A stretch of DNA of 64,000 nt from Clostridium porci (GTDB lineage: Bacteria; Bacillota; Clostridia; Lachnospirales; Lachnospiraceae). Location of the stretch: assembly GCF_009696375.1 (NCBI RefSeq), contig NZ_VUMD01000006.1:1-64000 (forward strand), read 5' to 3'. How positions within the stretch are numbered: the stretch's first letter is position 1; each line of letters begins with the position of its first letter. The translations under genes were made by a program, and so were the position numbers. This document shows, in pieces, positions 1-8,170 of this stretch. A model generated the notes under the pieces. It searched no databases and was not told the DNA's origin. It worked only from the letters and a program-made list of their open reading frames with translations.

Positions 1-1282
1 CGGAATCCAGTTTCCGGAGATCCACGTTGTAGGTGGTCTGCCAGTCTTCGCTGTGCTTGTAGCGGTGTACTTCCAGAGCGATGGAACCTTCGCCGCCTTC
101 ACCGCCGCCTCCGCCACCACCGCCGCCAGGTCCACCGCCAACGATAATGGTAGGTTCTTTCTGCATGGCACAGAACATGGTCTGGAAGCCACCGTGCTGT
201 AAAGTTCCATCTGGACCGATGGTACAGAAGTCAAACTCGTAAAGAACGGGTTGTGAAAGATCAGTTAAAAATCCAGGGTTATCGAATTTGAATTTCAATC
301 CATCTTTATTTAGATCGATCCCAGCTGAGCCCTTGAAAACAATGGTGCCATATCCGGTTGCTGGATCATACTGGGATGATTCCGTTGACCAGCCAGGTGA
401 TTCCGTAATGGATATTTTTGAATAGTAATTATCCCATACACTCTGCAGGTTATAACAGTTAATTTTTACGATATACTTACTTGGATCGTTCGGATCCACT
501 TCTGCAGACATGTGGTTTGCCTGGATACCGGCTGCGTTATTTTGAATCGCATTATACATGACAAGTGCCGCATCCCATGCGTCATTAAAGAATTTTTCCC
601 TGTTTGCTAAAACTTCAGATGCGATTTGGGGATGAAGCTGAGTTACCTTTCCTTCCCATTCGTATGGATCCAAATGGTATTCATACTGCATGGCGTTACA
701 ATATGCCTGATAAGCAGCAGCTCTATCCATAGTAGTGATTCTTGCACCAAGGCCCATTCGTCCTTCGATTGCTAGTAATACAGACTGAGCCATAATGTCT
801 AAGTATGTAGTGGAATATTCACTTTTCAAGTCACTGGTTGACTGCTTTCCCGGAGCAATGGTTGCAGCTGCCGCCAGACAAAAGGTAAATTTTTTCATAG
901 TTTCCATTTGACTTCCATAATCCATGCTTTCATTACCTTTGAATTCCATATATTTATCTAACGTCAGACGATTTCCAACCATGGCCTCCGCTCCCTGCCC
1001 TGGCTGACCAGTATGGTTTGCTACGCAGTACACATACATTCCATTCATGTCCTTCCATTCACCAGTTCCACCTGTAAAATATGTTTTTCTTGGCCATCCG
1101 AACGCAGTACCGTCTGATGTTGGGATATCGGTCCAGTAAAGATGGAGTCCGGTCCATTCGTGGGATTTGTCACAGGATTCCAAGGCATAGGCGGTTGCCA
1201 TGTAATGAAGAACGGTTGGGATGCACAACGACATTGCCAGAAAAGCTGCTAGAATCCGCCTGGTCTTTCGCTTTAATTTCAT
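1..1282 (-). CDS. Thioester-domain-like adhesin B1 (3' end outside window)
   Basis: The reading frame is open from an ATG at 1282 to the window edge, giving 427 codons. GGAGG lies just upstream of the ATG. A basic then hydrophobic N-terminus is a signal peptide. The protein matches adhesins B2 and B4 closely: WPRKTYF, then YVYCVANHTGQP with a conserved Cys, then AQSVLLAIEG with a conserved Gln, a Gly/Glu-rich linker, and the start of a CnaB-like repeat (NVDLRKLDS). Cys and Gln placed this way are typical of surface adhesins with an internal thioester; the bond itself is inferred. Its last 80 bases are nearly identical to B2 around 3450-3540, which points to recent duplication or gene conversion. 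A class 2 promoter is at 1327-1355. Confidence 0.85.
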   Translation of the reverse strand, partial: MKLKRKTRRILAAFLAMSLCIPTVLHYMATAYALESCDKSHEWTGLHLYWTDIPTSDGTAFGWPRKTYFTGGTGEWKDMNGMYVYCVANHTGQPGQGAEAMVGNRLTLDKYMEFKGNESMDYGSQMETMKKFTFCLAAAATIAPGKQSTSDLKSEYSTTYLDIMAQSVLLAIEGRMGLGARITTMDRAAAYQAYCNAMQYEYHLDPYEWEGKVTQLHPQIASEVLANREKFFNDAWDAALVMYNAIQNNAAGIQANHMSAEVDPNDPSKYIVKINCYNLQSVWDNYYSKISITESPGWSTESSQYDPATGYGTIVFKGSAGIDLNKDGLKFKFDNPGFLTDLSQPVLYEFDFCTIGPDGTLQHGGFQTMFCAMQKEPTIIVGGGPGGGGGGGGGEGGEGSIALEVHRYKHSEDWQTTYNVDLRKLDS

Positions 1283-1326
1283 AAATTTCCTCCTTTTCGC
1301 AAAAAATGTAATTAGCTATCAGGTTA

Positions 1327-1355
1327 ATTATGGGAAATTTATAGAGAAAATTGGT
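1327..1355 (-). promoter_or_regulatory. Class 2 promoter of adhesin B1
   Basis: On the minus strand, ACCAATTTTC is followed after 13 bases by CATAATTAA. This equals hexamers ACCAAT and CATAAT with a 17-base spacer. It lies between the A1 terminator and the B1 start. Confidence 0.65.
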
Positions 1356-1391
1356 TTTCATTAAATTTGGATGTGTATATAATTTCTTTAC

Positions 1392-1428
1392 AAAAAAAAA
1401 GACGAAGTGCTAATGATCACACTTCGTC
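1392..1428 (-). terminator. Rho-independent terminator after A1
   Basis: A perfect 9-bp stem (GACGAAGTG/CACTTCGTC) is followed by nine T on the minus strand. It separates A1 from the B1 promoter, so A and B are separate transcripts. Confidence 0.9.
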
Positions 1429-1441
1429 ACGCAGTATCAAT

Positions 1442-2275
1442 TTAGTTAATGAAGGTTGGACTATCTGGATAGATATACCAATTTCCATCAGATCCTGCAG
1501 TTAACAGGATCTCGAAATGATGTTTGTCAACATTTCCCCATGCCATACGGTAAGAACCACCAGGAAGACCAAAAATCTCGTCGCTTCTTCCAGTTGAAGC
1601 CATCACTTGACGTTTGGCGGAATAACTTTCATATCCGCAGTTATCATAAAAAGCATCTAACTCAATTCCTGTAGCCGGAATATTGTTAAAAATTGTACCA
1701 GCAGGTCCATAAAATGAACTTACCCAATTTTCTCTTGTATCTGTCTCTACTCGTAAGACTGCACTATTATAATCGACATTATAGGTAGGCCCCCAGGTTC
1801 CCTGTCCAATTTCTGTTTTGTTCGGCAGCCGGTCTACTCCTCCTGCTCCCATCATCCCCATAATTTCCGGATTTACCACAATCTGCTCAATACTCTTCCC
1901 ATCCATGACCGGATTTCCTGTATTTGTCTGCGTAGTAGTCTGAGCGGCCAGCACCTCGTCCCCAAGGTCGAGTGCCGCCGGTCTGGTCTGCACCACTCCG
2001 TCCTGCACCCAAGCACCGTCCGCATTTACCGTGTAGCCGTCCACAGCGGTATTGGTTGCCAGATAGCCATTTTGATCAAAATAGTAGCTCTCTGCAGTTC
2101 CGTCACCGTTCCCGTCAATCCATTTCCACTCGTTTGTCGGATAGCTTCTGTCCGTTCTCTGCCACCACCAGCCGGTTTCATTCTGCTGCCAGGATCCCAT
2201 TGCCGCGAATGTAGTCATGCTCATCATCATACTCATTGCTGCTGCCGCAGCCGCTACTAAAAATCTCTTTTTCAT
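1442..2275 (-). CDS. Secreted wall-binding protein A1
   Basis: 277 aa with AAAGGAG ahead of the ATG. Residues 1-24 form a signal peptide ending near TTFAA. Residues about 27-105 contain aromatic choline/glucan-binding-like repeats (GWWWQR, WKWIDGNGDGTAESYYF, GYTVNADGAWVQDG), a module used by clostridia to bind cell-wall polymers non-covalently. A short spacer holds MDGKSIEQIVVNPE. The C-terminal 150 residues (GIELDAFYDNCGYES, ASTGRSDEIFGLP, LLTAGSDGNWYIYPDS) are conserved among A1-A4, and I do not recognise the fold. The gene has a class 1 promoter and its own terminator and sits upstream of an adhesin gene. A role as wall-anchored partner or control factor for B is inference. Confidence 0.85.
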   Translation of the reverse strand: MKKRFLVAAAAAAMSMMMSMTTFAAMGSWQQNETGWWWQRTDRSYPTNEWKWIDGNGDGTAESYYFDQNGYLATNTAVDGYTVNADGAWVQDGVVQTRPAALDLGDEVLAAQTTTQTNTGNPVMDGKSIEQIVVNPEIMGMMGAGGVDRLPNKTEIGQGTWGPTYNVDYNSAVLRVETDTRENWVSSFYGPAGTIFNNIPATGIELDAFYDNCGYESYSAKRQVMASTGRSDEIFGLPGGSYRMAWGNVDKHHFEILLTAGSDGNWYIYPDSPTFIN

Positions 2276-2314
2276 AATAAAAATCTCCTTTATCTAATTT
2301 TTGAATCTGACTAC

Positions 2315-2362
2315 ATTGTACCGCAGAAATCAAGTTCCTGCAAACCGAAAAGTTTGCGGATA
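2315..2362 (-). promoter_or_regulatory. Class 1 promoter of A1
   Basis: Minus strand: TATCCGCAA, 10 bases, TTGCAG, 17 bases, TACAAT, then the A1 ribosome site. Confidence 0.75.
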
Positions 2363-2393
2363 AAGAAAAATGGGTTATTTTCATGAAGTTTTT

Positions 2394-2423
2394 CTTTACA
2401 TTCCAATATGGAGAGATTCATAC
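2394..2423. repeat. 30-bp unit resembling a type I-B CRISPR repeat
   Basis: The unit starts CTTTACATTCCAATATGG; its reverse complement ends GGAATGTAAAG, like the ends of many clostridial I-B repeats. Close copies are at 5860 and 5910. It lies just beyond the end of the broken B2 gene. No cas genes are present. Confidence 0.4.
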
Positions 2424-2439
2424 AGCGGCTTTATCGCTA

Positions 2440-4721
2440 TTACATGCATAAAACATTTGAGACGATGTTGTTTGCATTATAATTATGCGTTTCCTTGGTT
2501 TCTGATTCCGATTCTGTCTTTTCCGTTGATTCCGCTACTTCTTCTCTTTCTTCTTCTTTTTCTTCTTCCGATTCCGTAACGGACTCTTTTGAAGTCAGAA
2601 GCTGGGAAGCTGGTGTTTTAGGGAGTAAAACTTCCAGTTCTTTTTTTGCCTCGGATTCGGTTGCCAGATCGCCGTTTAAATCCTCTCCTGTTGTAAGTTC
2701 TGTTTCACTTTGCTCTAAAACAGCAGCATTGGAGGACGCTCCGCTTTTTCAGAAAGATATTCGCTGGAATGAATCACGACACGTTCCACTGGAATATCGT
2801 CTGTGTGATTACCATGCAGAATATAACCGTCTCTCGCAGCGATTTCTTCTGCGCTGTAATCGTAAGTCAGGCTGATAAAGTCATCATAAAACTGGTCACG
2901 GTCTGCAATCAGCTCGTTTTTCGCTGCATCCGAAATACTTTCTTCGGCTGTATGGAAAAATCCACCTTCGGCTGCCAGCTGCTCGCAGTAATCAACCTGC
3001 TTCTGCCAGGCTTCTTCAGCAAGCCTGGCAAGCTCCGCGTTCAGTTCATCGCAGTCACAGTCCTCACCCCCCTCATGATTGCATTCATAATATTCGATAA
3101 TCGGTTTTGGATGTCCGGTGCAATAGCCTTTCGTATAAGTATAATCATAAGTATCAGAATGCGCCTTCGTGGATGTCGGATTCCCGACCGTATTGGTTTC
3201 GTACAGATAACCATCTGCTCCCGTTACATTATCATCTCGGTTACAGGCATCCTCATCTTCCCAACGGGTGAACTGAGTGCCGCTATCATTGGCCCAGTTG
3301 TACTTGACGCCGATGGTGGAGGCTTCATCTTTTGGGTGATCCAGATAGGTACTTCCCAACTGTGTGCCGGCATCACCCCAGTCTCCTAATGTGTCGTACT
3401 CTAAAATGTCCCAGTGGGAACCCTTCAGGGGTTTGCCCGTTTCGGAATCCAGTTTCCGAAGATCTACGTTGTAGGTGGTCTGCCAGTCTTCACTGTGTTT
3501 GTAGCGGTGTACTTCCAGGGTGATAGAACCTTCGCCGCCTTCTCCACCACCACCGCCGCCTCCGCCGGGATTGCCTGGGGTAAGGGACATATCTTTCTGC
3601 ATGGCGCAGAACATGGTCTGAAAACCCATTTTTTGGTCATTTGTTGTAAAGTCCATCTCGTACAGCACTGGCTGAGACAAGTCAGTAAGAAATCCTTGAT
3701 TGTCAAACTGAATGGTAAAATCAGCTTTTGTAAAATCAGCACCTGCCGGTCCTTCAAAAATAATTTCTGCATTTCCCGTTGTCGCATTATATTCGTTTTT
3801 CACGATTCTCCAGCCACCCGGTCCTATGTCTTTTCCACCCAGTTTGATATTTTTATAATAGGATTCCCACACGCTTTGCAAGTTGTAGCATGGCAGTGTA
3901 GCGATATACTGATTTGGGTTTGCCGGATTCTGGGTTGCCGCAATACGATTTGCTGCTACACCTGCTTCGGTGTTCTGGATCGCATTGTACATGACAATGG
4001 CGGCGTCCCAGCAGTCATTGAAAAATTTTTCTCTTTTTGCTAACAACTTTTCTGTAATCGATGAATTAAGTTGGGTAGTTGTTCCTTCCCATGTTTCAGG
4101 TGTTAAATGATATTCATACTGCATAGCGTTACAGTATGCTTTATAAGCAGCGGCTCTATCCATAGTTAAAACCGTTGCTTCATGATCGGCAGTTCTCGAC
4201 ATACGCCCTTCGATTGCCAGTAGTACAGATTGCGCCATAATTTGTAGCTCTGTGGTGGAATACATACTGCGGCAGTCTGAAAGGGATTGTTGCCCTGGAG
4301 CTACTGCGGCAGCTGCGGCGAGGCAGAAGGCAAATTTATCCATAGTGTCTTTTTGGTTACCATCATAATTTACGTTTTCATTGCCACTAAAATTCATATA
4401 ATCGGTAATTGTAAGTGCTTGGCTTACCCACGCCTCCGTTCCCTTTGGTGGCTGACCAGTGTGGTTTGCCACACAGAAGGTGTACCGCCCGTTCATGTCT
4501 TTAAACTCACCTGTACCGCCTTCAAAATAAGTCTTGCGTGGCCAGCCAAAACCTTGTCCGTCCGTTGTTGGAATTTCGCTCCACATCAACTTGAGTCCTG
4601 TTTTCTTCTCATTTGGATCGTAACGCACTGCGTACGAATCCACAACAAAACGACCGATCACCGGACTGGCAGCCAGTGTGACAACTAACAAAGCGGCCAT
4701 GGCTCTTTTGTGTTTTCTCAT
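2440..4721 (-). pseudogene. Adhesin B2, frameshifted and truncated
   Basis: The intact part runs from ATG 4721 (GGAGGAG upstream) for 668 codons: signal peptide, candidate thioester region with FCVANHTGQP and AQSVLLAIEG, Gly-rich linker, and a CnaB-like repeat NVDLRKLDSETGKPLKG. The frame then stops at 2715 after SEYLSEKAERPP. A -1 shift near 2735 restores a frame that continues B4-like sequence (SNAAV, SETEL) and a Glu-rich linker down to a stop at 2440. About 1900 residues found in B4 are missing. The gene could still produce a short secreted head domain. It could also be a silent donor copy; this is inference. Confidence 0.8.
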
Positions 4722-4753
4722 TGACTTTCACTCCTCCGTTTCTTTTTCTTTTA

Positions 4754-4782
4754 ATTATGAAAAAATTACGAAGAAAATTGGT
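4754..4782 (-). promoter_or_regulatory. Class 2 promoter of B2
   Basis: Minus strand: ACCAATTTTC, 13 bases, CATAATTAA. The box and spacing are the same as at B1. Confidence 0.65.
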
Positions 4783-4790
4783 AAAACATA

Positions 4791-4829
4791 AAAGAAAAAG
4801 AAGCTTTCCTGTACGTCGAAAACTTCTTC
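4791..4829 (-). terminator. Terminator after A2
   Basis: Minus strand: a GAAG-TTTTC/GAAAGCTTC stem with one wobble pair and a CTTTTTC tail, between the A2 stop and the B2 promoter. Confidence 0.7.
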
Positions 4830-4855
4830 ATTCTGATAATCTTTATTATAAAATA

Positions 4856-5689
4856 TTAGTTCATAAATACCGGACTGTCAGGATAAATATACCACTGACC
4901 ATCGTTTCCTGCTGTCAGTAAAATTTCAAAATGTCTTTTTCCAGCATTCCCCCATCCCATGCGGTAACTACCGGTAGGAAGCCCGAAAATAGAATCACTT
5001 CTTCCAGTTGATGCCATAACATTGCGTGCTGTTGAAACAGACTCATATCCAGTATTGTCGTAAAAAGCATTCAGTTCGATGCCAGTCTCTGGAATGTTAT
5101 TAAGGAGCACTTTAGCTGGACCATATATTGAGTTCACCCAATTGTCTGTGCCGCTTTCAATTCGTAGAGTTGCGTTATTATACTGAACAGAATATGTTGG
5201 TCCCCATGTTCCTTGCTCAATAATCGTTTTATTTGAAAAATAATCCGTACCACCAGCAGCCATAGTATTGACAAGTTCCGGATTAACCACAATCTGCTCT
5301 ACGCTCTTCCCGTCCATGACTGCACCATCAGTTGCCGTCTGCATCTGAGTCTGTGCAGCCATCACCTCATCACCTAAATCTAACGCAACCGGTCTAGTCT
5401 GTACTACACCGTCCACCGTCCAAGCACCGTCCGCATTTACGGAATATCCGTCCACGGCAGTGTTGGTCGCCAGATAGCCGTTGACATCGAAGTAGTAACT
5501 CTCTGCAGTGCCATCACCATTCCCATCAATCCATTTCCACTCATTAGCTGGATAGCTGCCGTTGTTACGCTGCCACCACCAACCAGTGTCATTGTTCTGC
5601 CAATTTCCAAACGGTGCCGCCAGTGCAGTCATGCTCATCATCATAGTCATTGCTGCCGCAGTAGCCACCATCAAAAATCTCTTTTTCAT
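4856..5689 (-). CDS. Secreted wall-binding protein A2
   Basis: 277 aa, the same length as A1, with AAAGGAG upstream. Signal peptide at 1-25. Wall-binding aromatic repeats at about 27-105 (GWWWQRNNGSYPANEWKW, DGDGTAESYYF-type motifs, VNADGAWTVDG). The conserved spacer has MDGKSVEQIVVNPE, and the C-terminal domain has GIELNAFYDNTGYES, ASTGRSDSIFGLP and LLTAGNDGQWYIYPDS. It differs from A1 mainly between residues 110 and 200, so this central stretch is the variable part of the family. It has a class 1 promoter upstream, its own terminator downstream, then broken adhesin B2. Confidence 0.85.
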   Translation of the reverse strand: MKKRFLMVATAAAMTMMMSMTALAAPFGNWQNNDTGWWWQRNNGSYPANEWKWIDGNGDGTAESYYFDVNGYLATNTAVDGYSVNADGAWTVDGVVQTRPVALDLGDEVMAAQTQMQTATDGAVMDGKSVEQIVVNPELVNTMAAGGTDYFSNKTIIEQGTWGPTYSVQYNNATLRIESGTDNWVNSIYGPAKVLLNNIPETGIELNAFYDNTGYESVSTARNVMASTGRSDSIFGLPTGSYRMGWGNAGKRHFEILLTAGNDGQWYIYPDSPVFMN

Positions 5690-5743
5690 GCTATCATTCT
5701 CCTTTTTTTGATAAATTTTTTTGTCTCTTTTGGATCTGACTAC

Positions 5744-5791
5744 ATTGTACCGCAGAAACAGGGTTCTTGCAAACGTTAAATCCTGCGGATA
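5744..5791 (-). promoter_or_regulatory. Class 1 promoter of A2
   Basis: Minus strand: TATCCGCAG, 10 bases, TTGCAA, 17 bases, TACAAT. Confidence 0.75.
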
Positions 5792-5859
5792 AGGAAATTT
5801 GATGTATTTTCATGCTTTTTGTTTTGTATGTGATTATTTACTGTAAATAGAGTCATCTT

Positions 5860-5939
5860 CTTTACATTCCAACATAGAGAGATTCATACAGGTATTGAGG
5901 AGGTACATACTTTACATTCCAACATGGAGAATTTCTTGT
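5860..5939. repeat. Two units resembling type I-B CRISPR repeats
   Basis: Units at 5860-5889 and 5910-5939 begin CTTTACATTCCAACAT; the second is degenerate at its end. They are only 20 bases apart, too short for a normal spacer, so this is a remnant at best. They abut the end of the B3 remnant, as the unit at 2394 abuts B2. Confidence 0.35.
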
Positions 5940-5941
5940 TT

Positions 5942-6599
5942 TTATCCCAAAAAGACTGGTATCACTTTATTTTCTCCTATGTTTATCGGCAGCCTATCCA
6001 ACAGTACCGTAGCACCTTCACAGATTTCCGTTCCGCGTCCGGCGAATTTAACAGTCACAATTTCGGTCCACTTTCTAATGTTTTTCTTTGTGACTTCGAA
6101 TTGTTTTGTTAATTTATAGGAGGTGCCAATGGCTGCTGTATCCGATTCTTCCTGCCACTGCTTTTCAAGGGTTTCTGGTATCCATGCGGAAGCCTTTAGT
6201 TCGATGGGGTCTTCCAAGCAAGTTTCTGTCAGTTCCGTAATCTGTACTTCACGAATGACCGCTAAATCCTTCATATTCATTGATTGTTAACGTTTGTGCG
6301 ACCCATGCTTCCGTTCCTTGAGGTGGCTGTCCGGTGTGGTTGGCTACACAGAAAGTATACCGTCCGTTCATGTCCTTGAACTCGCCTGTTCCACCTTCAA
6401 AGTAGGTTTTACGTGGCCAACCAAAGTCTTTACCGTTTGACGTGGGGATGTCCGTCCACTGCAACCTCAGCCCCGTGGCTTTCATTGGAGTGTGCAGCTG
6501 TGCCTGTGTGTAAACATAATTGTGCGACAGAATGCCTCCTGCCCCAATTGCGACGGCCAGCCCAAGGGCGAGCCATTGTTTCAGTTTTCTTTTTCGCAT
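5942..6599 (-). pseudogene. Adhesin B3, remnant
   Basis: From ATG 6599 (GGAGGAACACA upstream) the protein matches B4: signal peptide, TDIPTSNGKDFGWPRKTYF and FCVANHTGQP. After about 115 residues (LTINEYEGF) it runs into a stop. The adjoining frame (5942-6280) carries unrelated-looking sequence with FTEIVTV-like text and ends in VIPVFLG. The thioester Gln region and all repeat domains are absent. I read this as an internal deletion plus frameshift. The promoter is intact, so an RNA may still be made. Confidence 0.75.
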
Positions 6600-6662
6600 T
6601 GTGTTCCTCCGTTCTTGGTCATCTTTTTTCATAAACAGAATGTTTCGTGTTCTATCCTTACA

Positions 6663-6691
6663 ATTATGAGAAATATTCCAGGAAAATTGGT
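6663..6691 (-). promoter_or_regulatory. Class 2 promoter of B3 remnant
   Basis: Minus strand: ACCAATTTTC, 13 bases, CATAATTG. Confidence 0.6.
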
Positions 6692-6741
6692 ACGCACGCC
6701 TATGTTCACATTGTCATAAATAGCAACTCTAAAACTTTGCA

Positions 6742-6776
6742 TAAAAAAAAGAAACTTTGTTGTATCACAAAGTTTC
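6742..6776 (-). terminator. Terminator after A3
   Basis: Perfect stem GAAACTTTGT/ACAAAGTTTC followed by eight T on the minus strand. Confidence 0.9.
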
Positions 6777-6790
6777 TTCAAGTCGAATGA

Positions 6791-7621
6791 TTAACCTAAG
6801 GTTGCTGCATTGTCAGGATAAATATACCATCGTCCATCAGTTCCAGCGGTTAAGAGAATCGTAACCACTCTTTTCCCTATATCCATACGTGTCATGCGGT
6901 ATGACCCAGTGGGCAAGCCAAACTCCATATCACTTAAACCAGTGGACGCAACTGCTCGTCGTCCGCCATCACTATTTTTAAAACCAGTGTTTTCATAAAA
7001 TGCATCCAATTCAATGCCCTGGGCAGGAATGGTCAAAAACTGTCCTGCGGTTCCAGAGTATCCAGTGACCATGGTTTTTCCTGCAATATTCAATGTTTTT
7101 CCTTTGTATTCCGTTACAGTTGGAGACAAAGGATGTGATCCCTGTGTGCGATTTGGAAAATATTCCATGCTTCCTTCTGTACGAATCAAGTCCGCGAGTT
7201 CTGTATTCAATACGATCGGGGCGATGCTCTTTCCGTCTATCACAGCTCCGTCAGTCACCACGGGACTGCCGGCTGTTTCAGCTGCAAGAATTTCATCCCC
7301 AAGATCTGCGGCAACAGTTCGTCTCTGTACCACTCCGTCCTGGACCCAAGCCCCGTCTACATTTACAGTGTAGCCGTCAGATGTGGTTGAATCAGCGACC
7401 ATGTAGCCGACTGCATCGAAGTAGTAGCATTCGGCTGTGCCGTCCGCATTTCCATCGATCCATACCCAGGAATTTGCCGGGTAGCTTCCGTCCTCACGCT
7501 GCCACCACCATCCGTTTTCATTCTGCTGCCAACTTCCAAACGGTGCCGCCATAGCGGTCATCGCCATTGCTGCAGTCATGGCCGCAGCCGCCATCATCGT
7601 TACAATTTTCTTCATCTTCAT
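6791..7621 (-). CDS. Secreted wall-binding protein A3
   Basis: 276 aa from ATG 7621, with AAAGGAG upstream. Signal peptide ends near AMAA. Wall-binding repeats carry GWWWQREDGSYPANSW, WIDGNADGTAECYYF and YTVNVDGAWVQDG. The C-terminal domain is the family one (GIELDAFYENTGF, ASTGLSDMEFGLP, LLTAGTDGRWYIYPD), but the stretch 120-190 differs strongly from A1, A2 and A4. Its first 60 residues and about 500 upstream bases, including a CRISPR mini-array, are nearly identical to those of A4, so the 5' half has been copied between cassettes. It has a class 1 promoter and its own terminator. Confidence 0.85.
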   Translation of the reverse strand: MKMKKIVTMMAAAAMTAAMAMTAMAAPFGSWQQNENGWWWQREDGSYPANSWVWIDGNADGTAECYYFDAVGYMVADSTTSDGYTVNVDGAWVQDGVVQRRTVAADLGDEILAAETAGSPVVTDGAVIDGKSIAPIVLNTELADLIRTEGSMEYFPNRTQGSHPLSPTVTEYKGKTLNIAGKTMVTGYSGTAGQFLTIPAQGIELDAFYENTGFKNSDGGRRAVASTGLSDMEFGLPTGSYRMTRMDIGKRVVTILLTAGTDGRWYIYPDNAATLG

Positions 7622-7670
7622 GATTGTTGTTCTCCTTTATGAAAAATTTTCTGTTTTAGAATCTGTCAAT

Positions 7671-7718
7671 ATTGTACCGCAGAACCTGCGTTCTTGCAAA
7701 CCCATTTTCTTGCGGATA
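7671..7718 (-). promoter_or_regulatory. Class 1 promoter of A3
   Basis: Minus strand: TATCCGCAA, 10 bases, TTGCAA, 17 bases, TACAAT. Confidence 0.75.
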
Positions 7719-7767
7719 ACAAAAATTGACTTAATTTGTCTGTTTTTTGTGTCTGCCATGTTTTTGA

Positions 7768-7814
7768 TAAAAAATCAGAGCCATCGTTGGCTTTATAAAA
7801 CCTCGATGACTCTG
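7768..7814 (-). terminator. Terminator of CRISPR mini-array 1
   Basis: Minus strand: stem CAGAGTCATCG/CGATGGCTCTG, then ATTTTTT. It ends the transcript that would cross the mini-array. Confidence 0.85.
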
Positions 7815-7846
7815 CAGACAGGGTAATTATGAGTGGGGGTGTTGTG

Positions 7847-7935
7847 AGAAACCCACCGCGGGTGCGGGGAATACTGCTCCATAATAACTGGATCACTCGT
7901 ACCCCAAGGAACACCCCCGCGGGTGCGGGGAAAAC
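7847..7935 (-). CRISPR. One-spacer type I-E-like mini-array 1
   Basis: Two 28-base repeats (7847-7874 and 7908-7935) flank a 33-base spacer (7875-7907). Read on the minus strand the repeats start TATTCCCCGCACCCGC or TTTTCCCCGCACCCGC and end with GTGTTCC in the better copy, the pattern of type I-E repeats. The right flank (7936-8060) holds a leader shared with the other two arrays (GCAGTTAAATGAAAATG, GGAAATGGCTTAAAA). A class 2 promoter at 8076 and a terminator at 7768 bracket it, so it is a self-contained RNA unit of about 300 bases filling the gap 7622-8170. No cas genes are seen in the window. Confidence 0.75.
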
Positions 7936-8075
7936 AATCACTTTCCTTTGCTAGAAGCCTTATTTTAAGCCATTTCCATTCTAGCGAAAGCGCATTTTCA
8001 TTTAACTGCCACAGCGCTCATCTGCCACGCTGCACCAGTATTACGTTCCCATGTGGTTCATTGTCATGCACTCTA

Positions 8076-8104
8076 ATTATGGGCGGAATATTTGGATTTT
8101 TGGT
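8076..8104 (-). promoter_or_regulatory. Class 2 promoter of mini-array 1
   Basis: Minus strand: ACCAAAAATC, 13 bases, CATAATTAG, reading into the leader. It lies after the B4 terminator. Confidence 0.6.
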
Positions 8105-8134
8105 AAAAGCCAAGTCTAGCATATGCACGCACGC

Positions 8135-8164
8135 TAAAACCGCCCAGGATTTCTCCCAGGCGGT
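8135..8164 (-). terminator. Terminator after B4
   Basis: Minus strand: ACCGCC-GGGA, GAAA loop, TCC-GGGCGGT, TTTT; directly after the stop. Confidence 0.85.
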
Positions 8165-8170
8165 CTTTCT

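Noticed and set aside
7826-7831. CATAATT next to mini-array 1 (and 17148 at mini-array 2)
   Set aside because: It lies between the last repeat and the terminator, so transcription from it would end at once. It is probably chance; both copies are in duplicated DNA.
7666-7941. 91-aa minus-strand frame (also at 16988-17263)
   Set aside because: It is a translation of CRISPR repeats, terminator and the A promoter; text such as IPRTRGG comes from the repeats. Not a gene.
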